Source: Chloroflexota bacterium
Lineage (GTDB): Bacteria; Chloroflexota; Anaerolineae; 4572-78; J111
DNA length: 64,000 bases
Assembly: GCA_016860845.1 (NCBI GenBank)
Contig: BOKF01000006.1
Span: 186,001-250,000 of the forward strand
Direction of reading: 5' to 3'
The position numbers and the translations under genes are program-made. Numbering within the stretch: the stretch's first letter is position 1; the number at the start of each line of letters is the position of its first letter. The notes under the pieces were generated by a model that was not told the DNA's origin, did no database searches, and was given only the letters and a program-made list of their open reading frames with translations. Of this stretch, positions 10,647-18,552 are shown in pieces.

Positions 10647-12376
10647 TGAAAAGATTAGTTTTATTGCTAATAGCTATATTCGCCGTAGCCGTAGTATTAA
10701 CCCCCATAAGAGCGCTGGCGCAGAATCCTGAAGAAACAACTCCACCAACAGAAGTATCAGCGCAGGACGAGCCGACGGTCACCCCAACTCCGACTCCTGC
10801 CAATACGTCCATCCCACCTGCGACTTCAACCTATACACCTGTTCCTACTTCGACTCCAACGAATACGCCTATCCCTCCCGCGACTCCAACTCCCTTACCT
10901 ACAGACACGCCGATCCCGACAAACCTACCGACATCGACGCCAACCGTAACGCCCATCTGGCCGACCGATACGCCGACACCCCTTCCGACCGCCACGCCGA
11001 CGTCGACGGCCGGTCCGACCTGCACTGATGCTAAGGAACCGAACGATCAACCCGGCAGTGGACCGGTGTTGACCATTAATCAACCCATCAACAATCTCAC
11101 CCTTTATCCCCTCGGCGACGTTGATTTCTTTATGTTCTGGGGCAAGGTGGGCAAATACTATAGCATTACGACCAACACCAACCAGGGTGTCGATACCCGG
11201 GTCAGAGTTTTTGATCCGGCTGGCAATTTATTGGCCGAAAATGATGATTATCTCACCGGCAACCCGGCCAGTCAGGCCTATTTTCAGGCGCCGGTGGAAG
11301 GTTGGTTTATGATCACGGCCGACTCGCGGGTTCCAACAGCCTGGGACTGCCGCCAGTATGGGATAACCGCCGTTGACGTGTCGGCCCCCACGGCCACCCC
11401 AACCCGAACCCCCGGTCCACCGCCAACGGCGACTTCACCGGCCACCGCTATCCCGGGTGAGAAGATGTTTGATCAATATGAACCCAATTATGACTTCTCG
11501 ACGGCGGCCAATATTGGAGTCGGACAGACCTTGCAGCTCAACTTTAATCCCTGGCCCGCCGGCAGCAATGAGGTCGATAACGATTATTTCCGCTTTTACG
11601 TCAAAATCGGTGAACAGCTCAAGATTGAAACCACCGGCCTGGTTCAAGGCCTGGATACGAACCTGATCCTCTTTCGCGACAATGGTCAGGTGATTGCGGG
11701 CAACGACGATTGCCAGGAAGGGGACCGGTCTAGCTGCCTCGAGTGGGCGCCGGACTACACCGGCGTCGCCTACATCGTCGCCGGACCCGTCGGGACCATT
11801 CCAGAGGGGGTATCAGCCGGAGCCCGGACGTACAACCTGGCCATCACCGATAGGGCGGGCCAAGCCGCTACCCCTGTCGCCGGAGGAGCCGGTTTCTCGA
11901 CCCCGGTGGCCAGTCTGACGCCGCAATTAGGGCTACCCTGGGCAGTCACGCCGGTGCCGGCCATCCCTATGACCCCAGTCACAACGACGATGCCTGGTCT
12001 GTCGCCGTTTGGGACGCCGACGCCAGAAGTTCAAGTGCGGCCCATTGCCGTACCCGGCCTGCCCACGCCGACGCTGCCACCCATGAAACTGGTCACCATC
12101 GGGGTGAATATCTTTTACGATGAGAACAACAATCGGGCGCCGGACGCCAGTGAAGGGGTATCCGGGATCAGTATCCGCCTTCTGGATGGGGTGAGCAACA
12201 GCATGCTGGGTCAGACCTTCACGAACAGCCAGGGACACGCTGCCTTGACGGTGACAGCGGTGGGCAAAGTGCGCTTGAGCATCCCTTACCTTGGCTACAA
12301 TCAAAGCATCGAACCGCCTGGCGAGGAAGTCTCCATCCGCCTGGCGCCCCTGCGACTCCCTAGCTTGATTCCCTAG
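10643..12376 (+). CDS. Exported protein with PPC domains and SdrB-like C-terminal domain
   Basis: Secreted or surface protein of 577 residues. It has a signal peptide (MMKRLVLLLIAIFAVAVVL, cleavage near ALAQ), then a Pro/Thr-rich spacer (about 35-125). Two pre-peptidase C-terminal (PPC) domains follow: the first starts near EPNDQ (about residue 132), the second near EPNYD (about 278); both contain the D-x-D-x-F/Y core (DVDFFMF; DNDYFRFY). After another Pro/Thr linker, the last 90 residues resemble an SdrD B/Cna-B type domain beginning NIFYDENNNRAPD. Its start overlaps the virB6-like stop by 4 nt, so it is made with the transfer apparatus. It could be a surface accessory of the conjugation machine. 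No catalytic domain is visible. Confidence 0.7.
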   Translation: MMKRLVLLLIAIFAVAVVLTPIRALAQNPEETTPPTEVSAQDEPTVTPTPTPANTSIPPATSTYTPVPTSTPTNTPIPPATPTPLPTDTPIPTNLPTSTPTVTPIWPTDTPTPLPTATPTSTAGPTCTDAKEPNDQPGSGPVLTINQPINNLTLYPLGDVDFFMFWGKVGKYYSITTNTNQGVDTRVRVFDPAGNLLAENDDYLTGNPASQAYFQAPVEGWFMITADSRVPTAWDCRQYGITAVDVSAPTATPTRTPGPPPTATSPATAIPGEKMFDQYEPNYDFSTAANIGVGQTLQLNFNPWPAGSNEVDNDYFRFYVKIGEQLKIETTGLVQGLDTNLILFRDNGQVIAGNDDCQEGDRSSCLEWAPDYTGVAYIVAGPVGTIPEGVSAGARTYNLAITDRAGQAATPVAGGAGFSTPVASLTPQLGLPWAVTPVPAIPMTPVTTTMPGLSPFGTPTPEVQVRPIAVPGLPTPTLPPMKLVTIGVNIFYDENNNRAPDASEGVSGISIRLLDGVSNSMLGQTFTNSQGHAALTVTAVGKVRLSIPYLGYNQSIEPPGEEVSIRLAPLRLPSLIP

Positions 12377-12440
12377 AGTAAGAAATAGTGTACAGAACTG
12401 TTTGATGAAAATACTAAGATGATGATTAGATTTATGGGGT

Positions 12441-14054
12441 ATGAGTATGCCTGATGTGGTTTTGACAGGTGAAGATTTAAAATTATTTGAAGAATTCTAT
12501 AATGCGCGCGTCCTTGAATCAGGTGGCGCACGAGACGATGCCGAAGAATTGGATATTGCCCGCGATATTTTGCTGGCTGTCATCAACGATGGCTTGACTC
12601 CTACCGCTGAAGGCGGCGAGTCGTTTGTGCGGCGGGGGGCCATGGACTGGTCAGACCCCTCAGCCATTCAGGCGACACAGGCCACCTCAAATAGCTATAG
12701 TGGACGTAAGCCCAAATCAATGGCAGCCGGACCGGGCGGCAAGGTCGGGGCAAAGGATATGATTCAGGGGATGCTGATGTTAGGCGCGGGACTGCTGGCG
12801 GCCCTTTGGTTTTTCTGGCCAAAGGGCGATGGAAAAGCCACCCAAGTCACGCCTGAGGTAGAGGAGACGAGCGAGGTTGCTGCTGCAAGGGTGGCAACAC
12901 CGATCCCTACCCTTGAAGCGGAACTGTTATCCGATATTGTTGACGCCGGCGTTAAGACCTCCCTGGTTGTCCCCAGAACCCTGGAGGTCAAAGGGGTCAG
13001 CTTCGTGGTGCAGCCGGTCCAGATCAAGAGCGGCGATTGGCCGCTGCCCGACGACGACCGGGCCGTGAGCTGGGTTTACGGCAGTGTGATCAATTATGCC
13101 CTGGGGATGCAGGCAACGCCGGACAACAAAGCGCTGCTCAGTTCGATCGGGCCGGGGGATACCTTCATCCTGCGCATGAGTACCGGGCCGATTTATCGTT
13201 TTGCCTTTGCCGACATGGTCCGGGTATCACCGCAATCCTCAGAGATCTTTCGCCAAAATCGGCCCGGCATGACCATCGCCTTGCTGGGCGACGAGGAAGA
13301 ATCCACCCGGGTGGTGATCCGAGGGCTCTACCTGCCGGACTCCGATTTGGGGATGGATTTCGTTGCGCCGGCCAAGAAAGCGGCGCTGGGCGAAACCGTG
13401 GTGATCGCCGATACCTTTGGACTCACACCTCTAACCAGCCATCTGGTCAATTTACCGGGCATGGAAATGGTGGGTTACACCTACCTGGCGGTAGATTATA
13501 CGGTAGAAAATAAAGGCGCTCTGCCGCTGATGACAAGTTCTTTTGTTCATAGGGTGAAGGGTACGGGCATGACCTACCCATCCGTTTCAGTTATCCCGTC
13601 GGCAGCCAGCAAATTACCTTACCCCCCCTTGCCAGATACGATTCAGACACAACAGGTCTTCACCACGACCTCGGTTTATGTCATTCCTGAAGCGGGGTTA
13701 AGCGAGAGCATGGTCTGGAGTTTTGCGCCCGATCCCTCGTCTGGAGAAGAGGTCGAGGTGCAGTTGCCGCCAAATAATAGTGCTGTGTCTCCGACAGAAG
13801 TAAGAGTTACCCGGGCGGATTTACAGGATGGGACCCTACTGGTCAACTTCTCCATTGGTAGCATGGGCCAGGATATTGAGGTTTTGGCTTCAGACATCAA
13901 GATCGAAGGGGGGACGCTTAGCCCGATTGGTAACTTCTTCCCATGGCGATTGCCAGCCGGCACTTCCAGAGAATTCTCTCTTTTATTATCGCCAGACGGC
14001 GGCCATCGGATGGTGGTCACCCTGTTGAAGCAGGCTTTCGAACTCACTTACTAA
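12441..14054 (+). CDS. Membrane-anchored protein with degenerate sortase-like domain
   Basis: Protein of 537 residues with a cytoplasmic N-terminus (about 1-108), one transmembrane helix (about 110-128, MLGAGLLAALWFFW) and an extracytoplasmic part. Residues about 195-300 resemble a class E/D-like sortase beta-barrel: a GPGDTFIL strand, an IYRFAFADMVRVSP strand, then GMTIALLGD (277-284) and STRVVIRGL with Arg290 where sortases have TLxTC...R. The catalytic Cys and His are missing: the would-be cysteine site reads LLGD and the would-be GH site reads SVINYALG. The rest (about 305-537) is beta-rich and unassigned. If right, this is a sortase-fold scaffold rather than a transpeptidase, in the same cluster as an LPVTG protein. 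The fold call is by eye only. Confidence 0.5.
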   Translation: MSMPDVVLTGEDLKLFEEFYNARVLESGGARDDAEELDIARDILLAVINDGLTPTAEGGESFVRRGAMDWSDPSAIQATQATSNSYSGRKPKSMAAGPGGKVGAKDMIQGMLMLGAGLLAALWFFWPKGDGKATQVTPEVEETSEVAAARVATPIPTLEAELLSDIVDAGVKTSLVVPRTLEVKGVSFVVQPVQIKSGDWPLPDDDRAVSWVYGSVINYALGMQATPDNKALLSSIGPGDTFILRMSTGPIYRFAFADMVRVSPQSSEIFRQNRPGMTIALLGDEEESTRVVIRGLYLPDSDLGMDFVAPAKKAALGETVVIADTFGLTPLTSHLVNLPGMEMVGYTYLAVDYTVENKGALPLMTSSFVHRVKGTGMTYPSVSVIPSAASKLPYPPLPDTIQTQQVFTTTSVYVIPEAGLSESMVWSFAPDPSSGEEVEVQLPPNNSAVSPTEVRVTRADLQDGTLLVNFSIGSMGQDIEVLASDIKIEGGTLSPIGNFFPWRLPAGTSREFSLLLSPDGGHRMVVTLLKQAFELTY

Positions 14055-14123
14055 GCCGATTAAGTGGTTTTGATAAAATGTGCAGGAGCGTAATGAATCA
14101 TTAGACAGATCAAGTAGATAATC

Positions 14124-14230
14124 TGCCACCGGTACTGGACGGCCTGCAACCGGGGCAGCGAATCTGGCCATAATTCCGCGAGGTTGACAAAAGGCGACCT
14201 GCCTTGACCGCGCGAGGAATTGCGGCTTTT
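14124..14230 (+). promoter_or_regulatory. Structured leader/attenuator, copy 2
   Basis: Stem TGCC-A-CCGGT / ACCGG-GGCA closes the same loop, GGACGGCCTGCA (14137-14148). Downstream GGCCATAATTCC (14166-14177) faces GGAATTGCGGC (14216-14226), followed by TTTTT: a terminator. Loop-to-terminator pairing is weaker than in copies 1 and 3 (GGCC core with one mismatch). It lies just after the degenerate sortase gene and before copy 3, so two elements stand in tandem ahead of the pilin gene. Confidence 0.65.
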
Positions 14231-14320
14231 TATATCTTCAACCCCGAACGAGTCAAAAGGAGCGAACAGTTATAGATCAAACCAACTTAAAATAATGAAC
14301 AGAATTTCAGAAGAAATATG

Positions 14321-14428
14321 TCGCCGGTACTGGACGGCCTGCAGCCGGCGACAACAGCGGCCGTAATTCCGAATGTCGGGTACAGATCAATCTCGTTACC
14401 CGATCTGAGGAGTTACGGCCATTTTTTT
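14321..14428 (+). promoter_or_regulatory. Structured leader/attenuator, copy 3
   Basis: Stem TCGCCGG (14321-14327) / CCGGCGA (14345-14351) around the constant loop GGACGGCCTGCA (14332-14343). GGCCGTAATTCC (14359-14370) pairs with GGAGTTACGGCC (14409-14420) and is followed by A then seven T. The loop ACGGCC can pair with GGCCGT (14359-14364). An inner stem TCGGGTA/TACCCGA sits inside the terminator. The terminator ends 44 nt before the pilin ATG, as expected for a 5'-UTR attenuator. Confidence 0.7.
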
Positions 14429-14471
14429 AGGTCTTTTATTAACCAACCTTTACTCGAATATTGGAGAAAAT

Positions 14472-14831
14472 ATGAAACTCAAAACCTTCTTCGCCAATCG
14501 AAAAGCTTCCCCTGTTACGCACCTACTGGTCCTACTCGTGGTTGGCTCCATCCTATTTACCGCCACCCCCGCTCTGGCTCAGGACGGCGTCGGCGCGGCA
14601 CTCGACAGCGTCGTCAAAGCGGTGACCGACGTGATTCAGAGTGTGGCCGTCGGCGCGGGGATCCTGGGCCTGTCGATCTGGGGTATCAGCAAAGTGGCCC
14701 GGCCCATGTTTCCGCAGATCGCCAGTGTGGCTCAAAACTATATCCCTGATCTGCTGATCGGCCTGGCGGTCATCTTTGTTGCCACCGAGGTGGTTGAAAG
14801 CCTGGCTTCGACCTTAGGGGGCGGTGGATGA
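14472..14831 (+). CDS. VirB2/TrbC-like pilin or small channel subunit
   Basis: Protein of 119 residues with the usual VirB2 layout: a long signal sequence ending near PALAQ (about residue 37), a short amphipathic stretch, and two hydrophobic helices (about 60-76, VAVGAGILGLSIWGI, and about 93-110, LLIGLAVIFVATEVVES), ending in a Gly-rich tail. In T4SSs such proteins are processed and form the pilus or membrane pore. The start has AGAAAAT just upstream, with no strong Shine-Dalgarno. The stop overlaps the VirB4 start by 4 nt (ATGA). Two attenuator-like elements precede it. Identity rests on topology and position next to virB4. Confidence 0.65.
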   Translation: MKLKTFFANRKASPVTHLLVLLVVGSILFTATPALAQDGVGAALDSVVKAVTDVIQSVAVGAGILGLSIWGISKVARPMFPQIASVAQNYIPDLLIGLAVIFVATEVVESLASTLGGGG

Positions 14832-17350
14832 GTTATTCCCAGCTCATTCAATTTAAGCGATTAGAAGAGCGCGCGTTTGTCTTTCTGAACGGCAAGCAGG
14901 TCATGCTGTTTTCCTTTGGCTTCTTCGCTGGCATGAGCGTGGCCAACCGGTTAGGCTTAAAAGGGTGGCCGGTCTGGATCACGGTGACGCTCTTTGGCAT
15001 TTTGGGTCTCGTCGTCGGAGCGCGCTACCACGGGCTGTATGGTTACCAGTATGTCCGCATCCTCCTTCGATCCCTCATGAGTCAGGAACACATCGCCCGG
15101 CCCGAGGCCCTGTACGATCGCCGTTTCGATGAGGATATGTCCTACGTGCTGGGCGCGCCGGATGGGGGGGCCTTGGTGCAGGTCATGCGCCAACCCCCCT
15201 CGTCCGGGGTCAAAGCCAAAGGGTCAAAGGGGGCCAGCGAGGATGGTTCGACGGTCTACCACCTGCGCCCGGTCGATCTCGCCCAGCACCCACCCCAAGC
15301 GATAGGCATGCTCATGCATCGCTGGGGCGGGTTCTGGGCCGGGGCCCGACCACCGGTGCGGTTCATCGTTCACTCGGAACCCTTCTTTGCCGAACAGGTG
15401 GTCGAAGAGGCACGCGCGGCCGGTCTGGTGGCCCGCGAGGGCTGGCGGGCTTATGCCCTGGCGACGTACAGCCGCTTTCTGGAAAAACTGACCCGCGAAG
15501 CAGCCATGTATCAAGCGCAGCACGATCTGGTGGTCTGGGCGAACACGGACACGGAAGCGCACGCCACGGTGAGTAGTCTGGCCAGCTTCATGGGCGTATC
15601 AGCCAGTCGAGCAGAAATAACGCCTTTGCTTGAGTGTGAATGCGAGGTCAACTTCGATCATCTCGAGCCGGCTGACCCCCGCAAACCCTACCTCATCCTG
15701 ATGGTCAGCCATGAATTCCTGGGCGAGTGGTCCTGGGCTGACCCGCTGGTGACGATCTTGCGCCAGGCTTTCCCGGTTTCAGTCGCCATCGACGTCGAGC
15801 GCAACCTGGCCCCGAATGACGCGCTCAAGGAACTGGTCAAATACGAAAACGTGCTCATGGACGTGATCGCCAACAACAAAACGGGGCGCGACCCGAAAGC
15901 CGAGGGGGCGCTGCAGGACGTGCGCCTGGCGATGGCCAAGGCCAACGCCGGGCAAAGCCTGCACTTTGCCACGGTGGTGGTCGCAATCAAAGGCAGAACC
16001 CTGGCTGAAGCCAAAGCCAACATGGCCACGGTGCGCACCTTGACCGCCGCGCGCCTGGCTCTGGTCGTTCTGGTGGGTGGGCAGGGAGAACTCCTCAAGT
16101 TCTTTACGACGACCCGCCGCAAGGCGATCAAGCTGCCGGAAATCTCCCACAACGTGACCAGTGATGGCATGGCGGCTATCAGCGGTCCGCTTGGTTTCCG
16201 CCGCCGCAGCGACACCCGCGGCGTCTTCTGGGGCATTGGCTCGTCCGGCGGTCACGACACTTACCCGATCTGGTGGAATGGGTTTGGGGAGGATGTGCAA
16301 AAACCCGCGGCTTACCACGGCTTGTTTTTGGGGAAATCCGGGTATGGCAAAACGGTTTCAATCAACGCGCTTCTCTACCGGGAGGCGCTGCGCGGCACCC
16401 AGGTGGTGTTGATGGAGCCCCAGGGGCACTCGCGCCGGCTGGCTGACCTGGTTGGGCCGGGTGGAGCGACTTACAACCCACTCTCCCTGCGCACGATGCG
16501 GCTGAACCCGCTGGATCCCATTTCGGACAATATCAACGAGCAAAAGGCCTACGAAATGAGTCTCTACCGCCTCATGCTCAAACAAGTCGACCCGGAGCGG
16601 CGGCTGACCATGCAAGAGGCCGGTCTCCTGGACGCCGCCTTGGGCACCGTGTACGACGGGATAGACGATCCGCTCAATACCCCGGCCATTCATGTGCCTC
16701 GCCTGGAGCAGCTCTGCCATGAATTACGCCGGCGGGGGGCTAAACAATTGGCCTCGGATCTGGAGTTGAACTATGTCCAGGGCAGCATGGGCAGCGTCTA
16801 CAACAAAGCCACCAATCTGGACGTAGCCCTGGAAGCAGACGTCGTGACGTACGATTTTAAAGACATCCCCAATGAGAGCCGGGCGCTGATTTATACCCTG
16901 GTGCTGGGTCGAATTCAACGCATCGTCCGCTCATTCGGCCGGGTGCGCCGGCGGGTGGTGGCCATCGACGAGTTTGGTTGGATGGCCCAGGAGCCGATGC
17001 TGGCCGAAACCGTGGCCATGTGGATCAAGACTTTCAGAACGTTTGGCTGCGGCATCTGGATGGCCGAGCAAGACCTGGTTCGCCTGACCGGCGGTATGGC
17101 CGGCGGCGACCTCTCCGGTCACTCCATTATCGGCAACAGCGTCTTTCAGTTGTTCTTCAATCACGAGCCGGCGGCGGCCGAAGTCGTGGTCAAAACCTTT
17201 CCTAACGTGGCCCCCTATCGCGATATGCTGGAAACCTTTCAGCGACCTCAGGAAACGGGTGTGGCTGAGGCGGTGCTGCGTCTCCCGGATGGGGCTTACC
17301 ACGCCTATATGCTCTTATCCGACATGGAGCGATCTTTAATCGGGAGTTAA
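14828..17350 (+). CDS. VirB4-like ATPase with N-terminal VirB3/PrgI-like membrane domain
   Basis: Conjugation motor ATPase of 840 residues. The first 75 residues carry two hydrophobic segments (about 27-45 and 50-68) in the style of VirB3/PrgI, so the protein looks like a VirB3-VirB4 fusion. The C-terminal half is an FtsK/HerA-type ATPase: Walker A GKSGYGKT at residues 502-509 and Walker B VVAIDE with D714-E715, followed by a conserved WMAEQDL segment. VirB4 proteins energise pilus biogenesis and substrate transfer at the inner membrane. It is coupled to the pilin gene and followed 4 nt later by an acidic protein. This is the firmest marker that the cluster is a T4SS. Confidence 0.85.
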   Translation: MSYSQLIQFKRLEERAFVFLNGKQVMLFSFGFFAGMSVANRLGLKGWPVWITVTLFGILGLVVGARYHGLYGYQYVRILLRSLMSQEHIARPEALYDRRFDEDMSYVLGAPDGGALVQVMRQPPSSGVKAKGSKGASEDGSTVYHLRPVDLAQHPPQAIGMLMHRWGGFWAGARPPVRFIVHSEPFFAEQVVEEARAAGLVAREGWRAYALATYSRFLEKLTREAAMYQAQHDLVVWANTDTEAHATVSSLASFMGVSASRAEITPLLECECEVNFDHLEPADPRKPYLILMVSHEFLGEWSWADPLVTILRQAFPVSVAIDVERNLAPNDALKELVKYENVLMDVIANNKTGRDPKAEGALQDVRLAMAKANAGQSLHFATVVVAIKGRTLAEAKANMATVRTLTAARLALVVLVGGQGELLKFFTTTRRKAIKLPEISHNVTSDGMAAISGPLGFRRRSDTRGVFWGIGSSGGHDTYPIWWNGFGEDVQKPAAYHGLFLGKSGYGKTVSINALLYREALRGTQVVLMEPQGHSRRLADLVGPGGATYNPLSLRTMRLNPLDPISDNINEQKAYEMSLYRLMLKQVDPERRLTMQEAGLLDAALGTVYDGIDDPLNTPAIHVPRLEQLCHELRRRGAKQLASDLELNYVQGSMGSVYNKATNLDVALEADVVTYDFKDIPNESRALIYTLVLGRIQRIVRSFGRVRRRVVAIDEFGWMAQEPMLAETVAMWIKTFRTFGCGIWMAEQDLVRLTGGMAGGDLSGHSIIGNSVFQLFFNHEPAAAEVVVKTFPNVAPYRDMLETFQRPQETGVAEAVLRLPDGAYHAYMLLSDMERSLIGS

Positions 17351-17354
17351 CGAA

Positions 17355-18530
17355 ATGAGCAAGCTGTTAAGTCTTTTTAATCGTAGGGGCAGTCAGAGCA
17401 GTACGGACGCGATTCGCCAGTCCACCTCCATGACCATGGCCTACCTGTTGGAGCAAAACCGTAAATTCGAGTTCTTTATGCGGCAAAAAGTAGAGGAGCT
17501 GGAAGGGCGGGTATCGGCGCAGCAGCAAACGCGCCAGGATCTGGAATATGGGGATGAGGCTGACTACGACTATGAAATCGATCGGGTCGAAGAAGCCGAC
17601 CAGGATCAAGGCGAGCCAACCGTGCCTGCACCGATCACTTCGGCGGACGTTGACGAACCTTTTGGGTCGGCAGTAGCTCCTCTTTCTTCTATGAGTACAA
17701 CCAGACCAATGGATGGGGGGACTGATGCCGACGCTACCAGAAAAACTGTCGTCGTCTCCGGTCAACCGGGATTTTCACCCGGTCCGCTTTCCCTTACGCC
17801 AGAAGATTTAACCGAAACGGGGTTGCCCAGCGCAGAAGATGGTCAATCTAAGACCTCGACAGATGCGCCGCTTCCCGAAGAAAGTCTGACCGGCGATGAA
17901 CTTCCAGAAAACGAACTCGAAGTATCTCCCTCACCGACGCCTGAACCGGACATCCCCGCAGAGGACCTGTGGTTAGTGATGCTGGGTGGCGAAGCCGAAG
18001 CCCCTGTCGCTTCGCCGCGGCAGCCAACTTCGTTAGTGATTTCTGAGTGGAATGCCTTCGCTGAGGCTGAAGGGAATGAAGCGGAACCGGCCGACATCGA
18101 GGATAACCGGTCAGAGGTCGAAACACGCCCATCTGAATTAGCCGAACCAGAAACTGAAGATGAATCGGCAGAAAGTGATCCGGGTGAAGAAGGGTCAACC
18201 GCAGCCGAAGCAATAGCCGAGTCGGCAGAAGTCGAGGCTACCAAAGCGGAGATGACCGAACCGGAACCAGAGGACGAGCCGAGTGAGGAAGAGTTCCGTG
18301 AAGCGTGGCCAACCGCTGAAATAGCAGCTGAGCCAGAAGCCAATGACGCGAAAATGACTGAACCGGAAACAGGGGATGAAACTGAAAATGAGAGGGTCAC
18401 CGACCCGGCTAAGAAATCTATGCCAACTGTTGGCGTAAGTAGCCAAATAAAAATGTCAGACACCCAGGCAGAAGAAGAAGATAGCGATTCGCTTCTACCG
18501 TCATGGGTGACAGCTCAACTCAAAAATTAG
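17355..18530 (+). CDS. Acidic, low-complexity protein in the T4SS cluster
   Basis: Protein of 391 residues, not recognised. The first 60 residues are basic to neutral with a probable short coiled coil (around EQNRKFEFFMRQKVEELEGR). The remainder is extremely Glu/Asp/Pro/Ser/Thr-rich, with repeating E-P-E and A-E-[A/S/V] runs, and is probably disordered. It sits between the VirB4-like and the degenerate VirD4-like genes with only 4 nt after the VirB4 stop. A scaffold or adaptor role for the motor complex is a guess from position. Confidence 0.6.
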   Translation: MSKLLSLFNRRGSQSSTDAIRQSTSMTMAYLLEQNRKFEFFMRQKVEELEGRVSAQQQTRQDLEYGDEADYDYEIDRVEEADQDQGEPTVPAPITSADVDEPFGSAVAPLSSMSTTRPMDGGTDADATRKTVVVSGQPGFSPGPLSLTPEDLTETGLPSAEDGQSKTSTDAPLPEESLTGDELPENELEVSPSPTPEPDIPAEDLWLVMLGGEAEAPVASPRQPTSLVISEWNAFAEAEGNEAEPADIEDNRSEVETRPSELAEPETEDESAESDPGEEGSTAAEAIAESAEVEATKAEMTEPEPEDEPSEEEFREAWPTAEIAAEPEANDAKMTEPETGDETENERVTDPAKKSMPTVGVSSQIKMSDTQAEEEDSDSLLPSWVTAQLKN

Positions 18531-18552
18531 CTACCACGACAAAAGATAGCCC

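Noticed and set aside
7522..14428. Integron attC sites or IS ends for the three structured elements
   Set aside because: No integrase or R'/R'' core sites, and each ends in a T-run terminator close to a start codon, which fits leader RNA better.
15688..16318. Overlapping minus-strand frames opposite the VirB4-like gene
   Set aside because: Composition is that of antisense frames in G/C-rich coding DNA; the + strand ATPase has clear motifs.
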